Below are positions 1 to 10,592 of a DNA stretch of 64,000 bases, piece by piece. Made by a program: the position numbers and the translations under genes. The notes under the pieces are model-generated. The model was not told where the DNA came from, made no database searches, and saw only the letters and a program-made list of their open reading frames with translations. The DNA lies in assembly GCA_963556695.1 (NCBI GenBank), contig CAUWAG010000020.1, positions 1,922,001 to 1,986,000 of the forward strand, given 5' to 3'. Position 1 is the first letter of the stretch. Every line of letters starts with the position of its first letter. The stretch is from Anthostomella pinea. Its lineage: Eukaryota; Ascomycota; Sordariomycetes; Xylariales; Xylariaceae.

Positions 1-1706
1 TTACGAATCCAGCTGCAAACACTGCCACCCAAGCGGCACTCGAGGCTGTGGGGGAAGAATTTAGTGGCCCTCTTGAAACCTCGGATCCCTTTGCAGATGT
101 GGATTACCACAAACACGAATTCGAAGAGGGTAAGACAGGATGGAATGTTAGTACTAAACGGCTGCTGCCTAGCCACCTCCGTACACGTGATAGCAGAACT
201 GACAGCCACAGGAACTTATCAGGGGTAACCCGATCATTGGAGGCATCATAAAGATGTGTGACGTGTACGAAGACCTTTTGGGGTACGTTCGGGTGAGGGA
301 GGTTACGACACTTACTTCGAGGAACAATGATGGCAGCGTGAACCTGCACTACTACACCCGATTAGGCTGATGGGCTGTATCAACGGACGAAGACGGCAAT
401 ATGCTTCATTGTATCTATACAGTTTCATCGGAAGATTAGGAGTTTCAGGGCAACAGCATTTCCTAGGTAGACACCATATGGGCACCACAATACAAGCAAA
501 CGCATCATTACTGAGCAACGCCGAACTTGAGCCGTACTCTTCTCCTGGTATGCAAACAGTGATACCTTACAGGCTCCCATTCGGATAGCCAGTAGAATGG
601 GTTTCAGAACATATTCATCAGTCCGGGCGATAATACCATGTGCTGCATGGTCACGTGACCCACTTGGGTTGGCATATTGCCCACATCCACTGCAGCTGCG
701 CACCACCAGACAACAACAACAACAACAACAACAACACCAATACAGCAGATATGCAACCTTTTGGCCTTCTTACTGTGCAAAACCATGCGCCTGATATCTC
801 CCCCAGCGCACTCCTGCTGGCCACCAAGTCTTGCGCCGACGTTGCCCGCCACAATTCATGGAAACTGCTGCAGCCTAAGACTGAAAAACGTGCTATCGCG
901 GTCGAACGGGGCTTACCATCACCTGTTTAGACCAAGCGATGGACCCCATGCACGACGACTTCTTCAGTTCGATACCTCAAGTTACCTTCCAAGAGTGTGA
1001 CTGTTGCCAGTGCAGGCCGAACGAGGCACCCTACTGGCCGGAGAACGTAACGCTAGGCGAACAGTACCGGAAGCAGATAGACGACTGAGTCAGTTCCGAT
1101 TCCCAAGGCGAGAGGGTCATGGCGGATGGTGTGCATTACGTATCCGTTGAAAAGAGACACATGACTTCAGTACCATCCTCGAAACTGCTGTTGAGTTAAC
1201 TACAGACCAACTGGGGCAGAGGCGAATTATGCAAAGCTAGATGGAACAGTGTCAAATTAGAAATTGTTGCCGAAAATCACCTGCTTGGGCACGCATTGAA
1301 CTTGCATAGCATCGGATGAGACTGTAATGACCGACTGAAGAGTGGCATAAAGTCCACAATTCACCGAGAGCGATTCTGACCGCCCGCATCTCCGCCGGTC
1401 TTCAGGATCAGGTGACTCATGTAGTTTAATTGGCATGATTCGGTCCGTGGTATTTCTCTTTGATCAGTCTCGGTCCCGTGGTCTTGGATGACCGTCAGCT
1501 GAAGGATCTGCCCTGGTAGGAACAATGATACGCGGGCGTAAGCGGCATTGGCCGGGGATAGGGGGAGTCTCGGCCGACATACGGGCTTTTGGGTCTATGC
1601 TTAATATATTATATCCCTCGCTCTCCCGGTGTCCAAAGGTCTGATAAATTCGTTCACGTTGTCGAGATCCACTCTCTGTGTTGCGGGCTATTCTCTTTAT
1701 TGTATT
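1..1706. other. No gene recognised; holds a (CAA)n microsatellite
   Basis: Several short overlapping open frames occur on both strands, but none has protein-like composition, recognisable motifs or a convincing splice structure. The only clear structure is a CAA trinucleotide run near 711-735. The right end is the upstream region of the monooxygenase gene. Confidence 0.6.
711..735. repeat. (CAA)8 microsatellite
   Basis: About eight uninterrupted CAA units. They make poly-Gln, poly-Asn or poly-Thr in the forward frames and poly-Val/Leu on the other strand, which explains the overlapping open frames here. Confidence 0.95.
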
Positions 1707-1892
1707 ATGGATCGAGGGCTGCAAGGTTCATCATCAACTTTGAGAAGCGGTCGAAACGCCCGATATCTCTTCGCATCAATCACCCGCGTCGGCCAGCGTG
1801 CTCTGCAGCCAACCCGACGATCATTCAAGACCAACATCTCCAAACGCAACATCAGCACTAGACATTTCAAAACTCTGCACTCATCAGTCGCA
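1707..1892 (+). other. In-frame N-terminal extension of the monooxygenase (possible mitochondrial presequence)
   Basis: From the ATG at 1707 the frame runs without a stop into the monooxygenase. The 62 residues are rich in Arg, Lys, Ser and Thr, with a single Asp at position 2, which is the composition of a mitochondrial targeting sequence. The ATG has A at -3 and G at +4, so it is a usable start. It may equally be 5' UTR that happens to be open. Confidence 0.4.
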
Positions 1893-3143
1893 ATGCCTCT
1901 CAATATCCTCATCGTAGGCGCGGGTGTCTGTGGCCCGGCCCTCGCCATGCTCCTGCAAAGCTCCGACCCCAGCTACAACATCACCGTCGTGGAGCGCTCC
2001 GCCTCGCTACGGACAGCAGGGCAGCAAATCGATCTCAAAAGCCAGGGTATCGAGGTCCTGAAGAAGATGGGTCTCTTCGACACTATCAAGGCACACTGCG
2101 TCGAAGAAACCGGCCTCGAGATCTTGGACCCGAAGGCAAAGCCGATTGCCTTCTTTGGCGTCAGTCCGTCTGGCGAGAGGCGGATGGCTTTGACTTCCGA
2201 GTACGAGATTATGCGCGGCGATGTGGTGATGGAGCTTTATGAGGCCAGTCTCAGACAGAATGCCAAGCTGAATGGGAAACTGGCTTATGAGTTCGGCAAG
2301 ACGATCGAAGAACTCGCACAAGACGGCGACGAAGTGGACGTCACGTTCTCGGATGGGGGAAAGTGCCGTTATGACCTCGTCGTTGCCGCAGATGGGCAAG
2401 CATCTCGCACCAGACGTCTCGCCTTCGGCCAGGATGCTAGTGACGCCGCCTTCAAGTCCCTCGGCATCCACGCCGCGTACTTCAGCATCCCACGGATCGA
2501 AGGCGAGGGGGGGAATGCAAAAACCTACAGTGCTCCCGGGAGCCGGATGATGTTTACGCGGACCAGCAATCGCCCGGTGACTCAAGTCCTGCTCTTCATC
2601 ATGAAGGATGTTGAAGAGTTGAGCAAGTCATACAAACAGCCGGTGGAGAAGCAGAAGGAGGCGTTCGCGGAAGCGTTCAGGGACGCTGGCTGGCAGTCTG
2701 ACCGCTTCCTGAGTGAAATGAAGACGTGTGACGACTTTTACGCGCACGAGGTTGGGCAGATCAAGATGGGTCGTCTCTACAATGGCTGCGTGGTGCTCCT
2801 TGGCGACGCGGGCTATTGCCCAAGCCCCTTCACGGGTATGGGGGCCACAGGCTGCCTTGTCGGCGCGTATGTGCTTGCTGGGGCACTGGCAACACACAAG
2901 AACGACATCGTTGGCGCGTTGAAGGCATACGAAGATGTAGCCAGGCCTCCGGTCGAAGAGTTCCAGACGCTGCGTGGTCCACCGCTTGGGGCTTTGTTTC
3001 CATCCTCCCAACTGGGCATTTGGGTTTTGCGCAACGCAATGTGGGCTGTATCCAAGCTCGAGCAGATGACGCACCGGTCGCCTGCTCAGAACGCTCAGGG
3101 GTGGAAGCTCCCAGAGTATGCCGAGTTGAACCTCCAAGCATGA
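1893..3143 (+). CDS. FAD-dependent monooxygenase (UbiH/TetX/salicylate-hydroxylase-like)
   Basis: Probably a single-component flavin hydroxylase using NAD(P)H and O2; the substrate cannot be told from sequence. From the ATG at 1893 it is 416 aa, a normal length for the family. Residues 8-13 form the GxGxxG dinucleotide-binding loop (GAGVCG), followed by a beta strand ending in E that would hold the FAD ribose. The DG motif (VVAADGQ) is near residue 165 and the GD motif (LLGDAGYCPSPF), which contacts FAD, near 301. No intron is needed. The frame stays open upstream to an ATG at 1707, adding 62 residues rich in Arg, Ser and Thr and almost free of acidic residues, so a longer mitochondrial-type form is possible. 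Neighbouring genes do not suggest a biosynthetic cluster. Confidence 0.88.
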   Translation: MPLNILIVGAGVCGPALAMLLQSSDPSYNITVVERSASLRTAGQQIDLKSQGIEVLKKMGLFDTIKAHCVEETGLEILDPKAKPIAFFGVSPSGERRMALTSEYEIMRGDVVMELYEASLRQNAKLNGKLAYEFGKTIEELAQDGDEVDVTFSDGGKCRYDLVVAADGQASRTRRLAFGQDASDAAFKSLGIHAAYFSIPRIEGEGGNAKTYSAPGSRMMFTRTSNRPVTQVLLFIMKDVEELSKSYKQPVEKQKEAFAEAFRDAGWQSDRFLSEMKTCDDFYAHEVGQIKMGRLYNGCVVLLGDAGYCPSPFTGMGATGCLVGAYVLAGALATHKNDIVGALKAYEDVARPPVEEFQTLRGPPLGALFPSSQLGIWVLRNAMWAVSKLEQMTHRSPAQNAQGWKLPEYAELNLQA

Positions 3144-4242
3144 GTTGGGAAGTTTGGTCATGAATCTGAAAGCCGTTTGTACTTATATTGAACCATTACT
3201 TTTGTCTTTAAGCACCTCTCTTCACCACTTAAATCCATATTTCCGTAACTTACAGTATCTTTTGGTCTGATAAAAGAGCATGATAAGACAATTTATCATA
3301 TTGCTGGCTGGCTGATACCTATTACATTCCATCTACTCGATTACGAGAACCCCATGCCCACGTACTGGAGTTGGCGGCTGGTATGATGTTCCTGACCTTA
3401 TTTTCTAGCCGCGTAAGCCAACCGACACTGGGCTTTGGTTGCTCTGGACGGCACCTTTAAGGGCTGCTGGTGTCACAAGGACACCTCGCGGAGCTACAAC
3501 TGTAGTACCGATGGCGGAGCTGGGACGAGCGATAACTAGGAGTCGTCACTTATCTTCTGTTAGTCAGACTACAACGCCGACTCGATCAAAAACTAACGGT
3601 TATTGCCGGAGTTTCCTCCAATCAGAGAAGGAGGCCAAGAAGTGTTTGTTTTGGTGACTGGGTAGCAGGACGACCGCGTAGTGTTTGTGATGTAAGGGTC
3701 ACCACTCGCTGCAGCTCAACGATGCTGTAGACTGGTAGACGTAGAAGACAGAAATTCATTCATAGAGCCTGACAAGTAAAAATATAATGACGCGGCGGCC
3801 AAGCTCGCGACATATGGCCTCATCTGTGTTCTTAGGACCAGCGGGTGACTTTCAAGTATCTTCAGCGTCTTTATCCTGATAGCATATATACAAGCGTCTT
3901 GTCACGCCAGCGCTGTACTTTTGACTCTCGAGATTGGTATACTATATTAGTGCTTACTCAAGTCAATTAATAGGCATGGTTTTTTGCAAATAGGACTGTA
4001 GATATAATTGAATGCCCTCAGGTACAGTTGCAGCCAGGCCGCGAGTGATATCGGTCAATCAACCAAGGCTGCCTCAGGCATTAACTGCCAAATTTGTCGG
4101 TGCGCCATACACGAACCGGATTTGGGTAGGTAAGTCAGTTACCGGCAACACACACAGCTCCCGCACCCAAATATTTCATCCAGCTACTCCGACAGCACTC
4201 GTTTCTGATACCTACCTACCAACAACACATCCAGCAATCAAA
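3144..4242. other. Intergenic; no gene recognised
   Basis: Moderately AT-rich spacer between two forward genes. A 72-codon open frame at 3439-3657 lacks an ATG start and any motif. The right end (about 4180-4240) is a C/A-rich leader typical of a fungal 5' UTR. Confidence 0.6.
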
Positions 4243-5127
4243 ATGGCTTCTACCAGTGCTACTGTAAGCTCGCTTGCACCCTATAATCGGTTGATAATCA
4301 CTTCCATCGCTGACGTTATCCTCGAAAGCCTTCTCGCAATGAGATCACCGTCGTTCTCGGTCATGCTGAACATGACGAGCCGCATGCTATGGGAACAGCC
4401 CTAGAATCTCTCGCTAGGAAATATCGTGTTTCGATGAATGAGCTAGTGTCCAGCATGATCAAGGACACCAATGGATCGACGATTCTGCATGTCGCCGCAA
4501 TGAATGGTAGCATTGGTACGTACACACTCACAGTCAAAAGATGACCTGATCACAATGCTTAAAGATGCTGACAAACCTCAGGAGTGTTGAAGTTCATCGG
4601 GGGTAACTACCGTCTTCGGAGTGGGTCACCACAACGAGGACGCCATGGGTCTTGCAAGCTTCATCGACAAGAAGGACATGAACGGCAACACCGCCGCACA
4701 CATGGCCGTTGCAGCTGGCCAGCTGGTTGCGGCCCATCATCTTCGTACGCATGGGGCGTCTCTCAACGCCAAGAACAACAAGGGCTGGTCACTTCTGCAG
4801 GCCGCCGTCAAAAACGAACACTTGGCGATGACCTGGCTCTTGGTGCGCGGTGCCAATATCAGCGCAACGACCATTCAGGGGAATACATGCCTCCACCTGG
4901 CTGCTAAGTCGGATTGGTACATGGGGAGCAAGCTTCTATTGGAGAAGGGCGTGGACTACACGGTACGCAACAAGCATGGTCTGCAAGCCTCCGAGGTTGC
5001 CGATATCAATTGCTCTGAGGCTTTCACAGGCCTGCTGATGGAAATGGAAAATTTCCAGCCCTCGGCCAACGCCACGGACTACGATTGGGACGCCATCAAA
5101 GATGAAATCGATGGTTATTTCGAGTAG
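4243..5127 (+). CDS. Ankyrin-repeat protein, three exons
   Basis: The model joins 4243-4263, 4329-4515 and 4622-5127 to give 237 aa. Intron 1 (65 nt) has GTAAGC, a CTGAC branch site and AG. Intron 2 (106 nt) has GTACGT, a CTGAC and an AG at 4620-4621; the nearer AG at 4581 would give the wrong frame. The protein is mostly ankyrin repeats: helix-turn-helix units opening with NGSTILHVAA, NGNTAAHMAVAAG, KGWSLLQAAV, QGNTCLHLAA and HGLQASEVA, followed by an acidic tail ending DGYFE. Ankyrin repeats bind other proteins; there is no catalytic domain, signal peptide or membrane segment. The repeats are certain; the first 7-codon exon is the weakest part of the model. Confidence 0.82.
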
Positions 5128-5780
5128 AGGATTGCGAGGAGACATCAATGGTCTTTTGGAGCAGAAATACAGTACGAGTGTTTGACGCCATGGCTTTCCA
5201 TGATAATTTCGTAAATTCAGTTCGCAAGGTGATTCGAGGTGAGTAGCTCAAAGTCCACGTCGAAACTTATCAATGGATAGGCGCGTGCTTCGTTAGTCTT
5301 GATACTAAAAAAAACGTGCACGGATACTCTAACTTAAGGTCTGACTACATCAGATCCACATGGAGGAAGCTCCTTCACCTGGGCAAACGTAAAGTCTGGT
5401 TGTGTATTCACTATGTAACCTGTCAAGTATGTAACCTATCACACCTTCTACCTCGCCCCCATTGTCAACGTTAGAACAGCGTTGTCTTCCCCACCGCTTT
5501 CGCTTCTTTATTTGCCACCTTGAACTTCCCTGCTGCTGAAATACTGCCGCTTGCTTCGTTTTGCTTTCTCTGAGCCCGGTCATCGCAGGTTGCTGCTGTC
5601 TTGATTCAGCTGCCTGAGTGGTGATCCTGGCCTTAGGATCGCTCGACGAGCTGTTCCTGTAACGTAACCGGCAGGCCGCAGTCGACTTCACTAGGGGTCT
5701 TTCTGCCTCGAGAAGTCACTTGTGTTTTGCTTTGAGCCTGTGGTGTCGGCGATTCGCCGTGGGTTCACTCCTACACTAGA
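5128..5780. other. Intergenic; no gene recognised
   Basis: Spacer between the ankyrin gene and the convergent deaminase-like pseudogene. A minus-strand open frame at 5350-5691 is basic and low in complexity, with no motif, and is not called. Confidence 0.55.
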
Positions 5781-7543
5781 TCAAGTTACAGGCGACTCTT
5801 CATTCTTGGGTGTATCGTACCTCTCCTTCGACCACTCAAGCTTCCGTGGGGACTCAGGCTCGGGTTTCAAACCCTGGAACCCCTTTCCGGGCTGGCCAGT
5901 AAGGTCCAGCCGGTTCACCAAGTCCCTCTGAAGGGTTTCCAACGCCGAGCGGCACCTGGTGTCATTCAAGAACGAGTCTGGAATCTGTCACGGATAGCAT
6001 ATCTTGCCATGGCTCGGCGCCATCTGGAAGTCCGTTGCCGACTTGATCATGTGCTTGCAGGCAAAGCAAGGAAGCTTGCTGCAGCCGATGAATGTCCAAA
6101 AGGCCAGAGGTGTGGCCTGCCTTTATACTCCTTGATCATATGATGCAGCAACTGCATCTCACAGTGTGGCCCCGCTCCATGCTTTTGAACTACTCCTGTC
6201 GGTCCTGTCACTTGATCGAATCTGAGCGAACGATATTTGTTCTCCAATTCCATCACTTTCGAACGAATTGCCTCTAAGCGCGACGCCCTTTGCACTTGCC
6301 TCGGAATTTCGAAGTTGATTTCTTTCATTTCGAACGTTACTTGATCTGGAACCAATTCCCGCATCCTCTTGAGGTTCTCAATTGCTCGTTGCATCTTCCC
6401 AAGGTCTTCGATCAACTGTAGGCACTTCGAAGCACACCGACAATGTGCTTCGGTCAAGCAGTGCGAATCCTGATCCTCAGCATCGATTCTCTCGCGGAGA
6501 GTTTGAAAAGCATCACCATTGCTTGTCAGAAACTCGTGACATCCTAGTGATAGGGCCCGTAGCTCCTTCCTCCAGGTCCTGTGTGAGGTGAACGTCCTCT
6601 ATACTTTGGAGGACAATGTTGATAGGGTCTTTGAGAGAGACGAGGGCCTCCTCTGACGGAGACCACTCTGAAAGCTCTCACTTTCCCGGATCAAACCAAC
6701 CCTTTTTTCGCACCTCTGAGGTAGGACAGGAAGGATACGAGGCTTGCAATGGGCGAATATTGCATCGTGAAGGCGTTGATCGTCATCTCCGGTCAATCTG
6801 TCGGTGTTTCTGAACCACCGTGTAATACTTTCCTGGATTGCAGCGTCTGATTGACTGAAGCCCCCATTCTCGGCATAATATAATACGATGGCGGGTCCTG
6901 ATGCGCCGCGCAAAGAGCGATCACGGTACTCCAGCATGGTACAGGTCACGTCCTTCCACCCGGCTTTACCACCATGACCTCTCCTGCTAGAGACCAAGAG
7001 GGCAGAGGTATACAGAAAATCCATCACAAAAGATTGAGTGAGGCCTTCAGTTTTGTGAAATGGTGTCCGTATCACGGCTGACGATCCGGATTTCACGATA
7101 GGTTGTTGTTTTTCTTGGCCATTGAGTATTGAAAATAACGCCTGGAGCAAGGCCTCATCGAGGGGTCCTGGCCTGCCTTCTTCCGTGTTCACTCGAAGAG
7201 CCTTGTGATTTCGATGTCCCTTGAAGTCGTTCTTCGTCACCCTGTCATTCTTGATGAGTGTTTGCCAACCACGCTGGGCACTTTCTATCTCGTCCTCCGT
7301 GTGGGTGGTCGTGTCATTGGGGAACTTCAGGTGCGCTTTGCTGTAGATTTTTTTGTCCTGGCTGTCAAGTCCTTCGTCCGAAAAGGATACATAGCCCTCG
7401 TCACTTAGATCGGGTCGTATGATCGGACCTATCGACTCCGGTGTAGACTGTTCACTAGATGATACTGAGTGAGCATGCTGGGCTCCATCGACCAGCGGTG
7501 GAAAATCTTCCTTGTCGTTGATATTGAATCGGGCCATGTTCAA
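5781..7543 (-). pseudogene. Zinc-deaminase-like gene, copy A (HCE / PCFAC), broken
   Basis: Read on the minus strand from an ATG at 7543. The N-terminal part (314 codons) has a low-complexity acidic start, then a helical domain with the motifs LYYAENGGFSQSD and IFAHCKPRI shared with two other loci in this window. A TAG at 6599-6601 interrupts, but the same frame continues to the HCEMQLL motif (HxE at 6158-6166). The matching second zinc motif, FIGCSKLPCFAC (PCxxC near 6058-6072), lies in another frame, so a frameshift falls between about 6080 and 6115. A TGA at 5988-5990 follows before a C-terminal segment ending at 5781. HxE plus PCxxC is the zinc site of the cytidine-deaminase superfamily; the pattern most resembles the OTT_1508-like fungal family. 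I found no introns that repair all three lesions, so it is probably a pseudogene. Confidence 0.68.
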
Positions 7544-8794
7544 GGCTGGATGTCTATATGATCAGAGATGTACTGTTCTCTTCCGAGCTGTAGAGCATAT
7601 TCCACCAGACAAGAACGATACTATATGCATCTTATATACACCGTAGATCTGCCATATGGGGATGCGCACATCTGACATGACTGTCCTGAATGTTCATCCT
7701 TACACTATAGTCTCGCAATGTCTTACCATGCAGCATTCGACGCCTCATGAAGTTGTAAGGGCCCTGCAAGCGTTTGAACAGATGATTAGTTTGCACCGCA
7801 GGGCAACCACCTGGCTCGGATCATTGCGGCAAAGGAGAACTATGGGGGAAGAGCTGCTTGCTGTTTCTCTATTATTGTGTGAGCAGTTGGTACAGAACCA
7901 GTAGATTCAAATCTGGGAGTAGCTGATAAGTTGACATTGTTCGCCAACCCTTGCATCCTATCAGTGTTCAAGGAGAATAGTCCAGAATACCAACAACCAA
8001 ATACCACCATGTATGTTATTGCTGGACGGTACACGCGTCGAAGGTACCTCCAAAATTAGTCATCTTAGGTCGTGGCCTCTCGCATATTTAGAGATCCCGG
8101 GATGACTATGTCTGTAAAAGCATCGAATGGTCACATGCATGGACACGGGGACAAAGAAGGAGAAGCATTTGATTCTTGTAACTCCGTGAGATATGAGCGC
8201 TTCGTATCTACCCCTGGACCAATGATACCCCTGAAAGATGATTAGTCATACAAATCTAGTGAAACTGGTAACCACTCATCCCCCCTTGACACTGAGCCAT
8301 GACAGACTCCAAGGTTCGTCTCCCGCATCGACCAGCCTCACGTGTGAGGGAAGACACTAAAGATGACTCGCATGTCTGTTGGCGAGTAAAAAGCTCATGA
8401 AACATCTAGATTAGTATATAGAACACGAATGTACGAGGCGTTCTCATCGAGACTACGTAGATTGGATGCCTGTATCCCGCAAACTCACTTTTAAGACCAT
8501 ACTCTGATTGCAAGCGATGGAGGTGAGCCTTCAGGACTGCCACGAACTGTACAGCAGAGGTCTACTCTGCAAAGATTTGATGACGCCTAGCACAGCGCAT
8601 TGAAGAATCACAATCTTCTTCTATAGTTGTTGTATTGCAATCATACACAACTTTCTTGGTATCTGTAACCTAAAGTAGGGATGAGGTCCTGAGTTGTACC
8701 CCATCCGTCGACTATACCGACAGGGTCCATCCGCCGACCGACCCGTAATGTTCCTTAAACCAACGTGCAATCATTCCATCATGATACGTGGAGC
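7544..8794. other. Intergenic; no gene recognised
   Basis: Region between the deaminase-like pseudogene and the 3' end of the aldolase gene. Only short open frames without motifs are present. Confidence 0.6.
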
Positions 8795-10592
8795 TTATAG
8801 CTGACCAGTGCAGTTGAAGTCGTTGAGAGCTTCGGTGACACGCTTCGACATGGTCTTCTCACCCTCACGAACCCAGACGCGGGGGTCGAAGAATTTCTGG
8901 TTCGCAGGTTAGCAATCGCCAGACTAACTGATCCCAGATCATTGCCACGTACCTTGTTGGGCTTGTCCTCGCCATCGGGGTTGCCGACAGGTGTCATGAG
9001 GTAGTCCTTCTTGCTGAGGACGTAGTCTCGGATACCGGCCAGGTAAGCGAACTGCATATCGGTGTCGACATTGACCTTGACGACACCATCTGCGACAAAC
9101 ATCATGTCAGTAACACGCTCCAATGATAAGATTACCAGATGCCAATTGGCAGCAACCAAGATTGTCCCGAATGGCCCATAAGCCAAAACAGTCAAACAGT
9201 GCTCCAGAAGGCGCTGAAGGGAAAGGAATGAATGCTCAGTCACATACAGCTGATGGCATCGAGGTACTCCTTCTTGGATGATCCTGAACCGCCGTGGAAG
9301 ACGAAGGTGACAGGCTTCTCGTCGTCGGTCTTGAGCTGCTCCTTGACGTACTTCTGGTGCTTGCCCAACAGCTCGGGGTGCAGCTTGACGTTGCCAGGCT
9401 TGTACAGACCGTGGACTGGTTCAGTATGTTAGATGTGAACTAACTCAGAAGTCCAGAGGTTACGAACCGTTTCCAAAGCCGGCAGCGATCGAGAAGTAAG
9501 GTGAAATGGGCTTCAAGGTCTTGTAGACTGTTCGCGATCTGTTAGTTCAATGCCCCCGGTGCCAGGAGGGTGCTGCATACTCTCGTAGATGTCTTCAGGT
9601 TGGGTGTACAAGCTATCACGGAGTTAGCTCTGAACCGCTAGACCGCTCGTGGGCTAAGTACCTGTTGTTGTCAACAGACTCGTTGTTGACACCGTCTTCC
9701 TCACCACCGGTAATACCGATTTCCTTCGAAATTAATCAGCAATATGCGCCACGGAATAGGGGGCAACAACGCAAGTCCAGCGCGAGCGGCAACATACCAT
9801 TTCCTGCGAAGTAGTTAGCAAGATGAGTATAGAAGCTATATCTGTTGAGGGAAACTCACGAGCCACTGCTTCATGGGGGCAGCCCTCTTCAGGTAATGCG
9901 CCGTGGTCTTGAGGTTCCACTCAACGGACTCCTCAGACAGGTCGATCATGTGAGAGCTGAAAAGGGGCTCGCCGTGCTCCTTGAAGTACGCCTCGTCGGC
10001 GTCGAACATTCCATCGAACTGCACTCGTTGTCAGGTACTGGACGTAATTCGCTTCCTAGGAGCAAAAGGTCATACCCATGGCAGCAGCTTCTTCGCGCAG
10101 TGGTCGGTGTGCAGAACGACGGGGATGCCGTAGGCAGGCTGTTCAATCCGAAAGTCAGTGTATGGCCTATTAAGTTGCTTGATGGGGGCCAATTGTCTCT
10201 CCGTGGTGTCGACTCTGGACCATAAAAGCCTCGAGACGTAGAACCCAACTCCAAAAGACAAAACCATCGCAACCCATACGACTCAGGGGGGAGGAACGTA
10301 CCGCGACAGCACGAATGTAGTGAGCACCGGCGATGGCACCAGCAATGGAAGCAGACTGGTCGCCGTTGGGAACGCCCTTTCCGGCGAAGTAGGCAGCACC
10401 ACCCTGGGACATCTGCAGGATTATGGGGGACTTGGCATCGCGGGCGGCCTCGAGCGAAGCGACGACGGTGGAGGAGGAGGTGACGTTAATGGCCGGGATG
10501 GCGTATTTGTTCTCGCGGGCGTGGTTGAACAGAGCCAGGACATCGTCGCCCACGATGACACCGGTCTTACGGGAGAGTCTTGCGGAGGCCAT
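8795..10592 (-). CDS. FBA1: Fructose-bisphosphate aldolase, class II, ten exons
   Basis: Cytosolic glycolytic and gluconeogenic enzyme that reversibly cleaves fructose 1,6-bisphosphate to DHAP and glyceraldehyde 3-phosphate using Zn. On the minus strand, exons are 10592-10302, 10138-10076, 10018-9860, 9803-9798, 9723-9662, 9612-9581, 9527-9468, 9415-9248, 9089-8953 and 8896-8795, giving 359 aa, the normal length. Visible class II landmarks are AINVTSSSTVVASLEAARD, the zinc ligands in VLHTDHCAKK, EMEIGITGGEEDGVNNE, the ligand His in AAGFGNVHG, FHGGSGS, and GVVKVNVDTDMQ. Every junction is GT/AG and phase-consistent. Exon 4 is only 6 nt (GAAATG, Glu-Met) and is needed to keep the conserved EMEIG. 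A 5' UTR intron may run from 11014 to about 10632 (GTAAGT...TAG). Identification is secure. Confidence 0.97.

Noticed and set aside
1629..1706. Longer open frame upstream of the monooxygenase beginning at a non-ATG codon
   Set aside because: Starts with GTG-type codon; the first ATG in frame is at 1707 and the conserved domain begins at 1893.
1629..3143. Secondary-metabolite gene cluster around the monooxygenase
   Set aside because: Neighbours are an ankyrin protein, a deaminase-like pseudogene and a glycolytic aldolase; no synthase, transporter or cluster regulator is present.
4584..4907. Alternative frame over the ankyrin exon 3
   Set aside because: Follows from using the nearer AG at 4581; the other frame carries the ankyrin repeats to the proper stop.
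5350..5691. 113-codon minus frame
   Set aside because: Low-complexity basic composition, no motif, no promoter or splice support.
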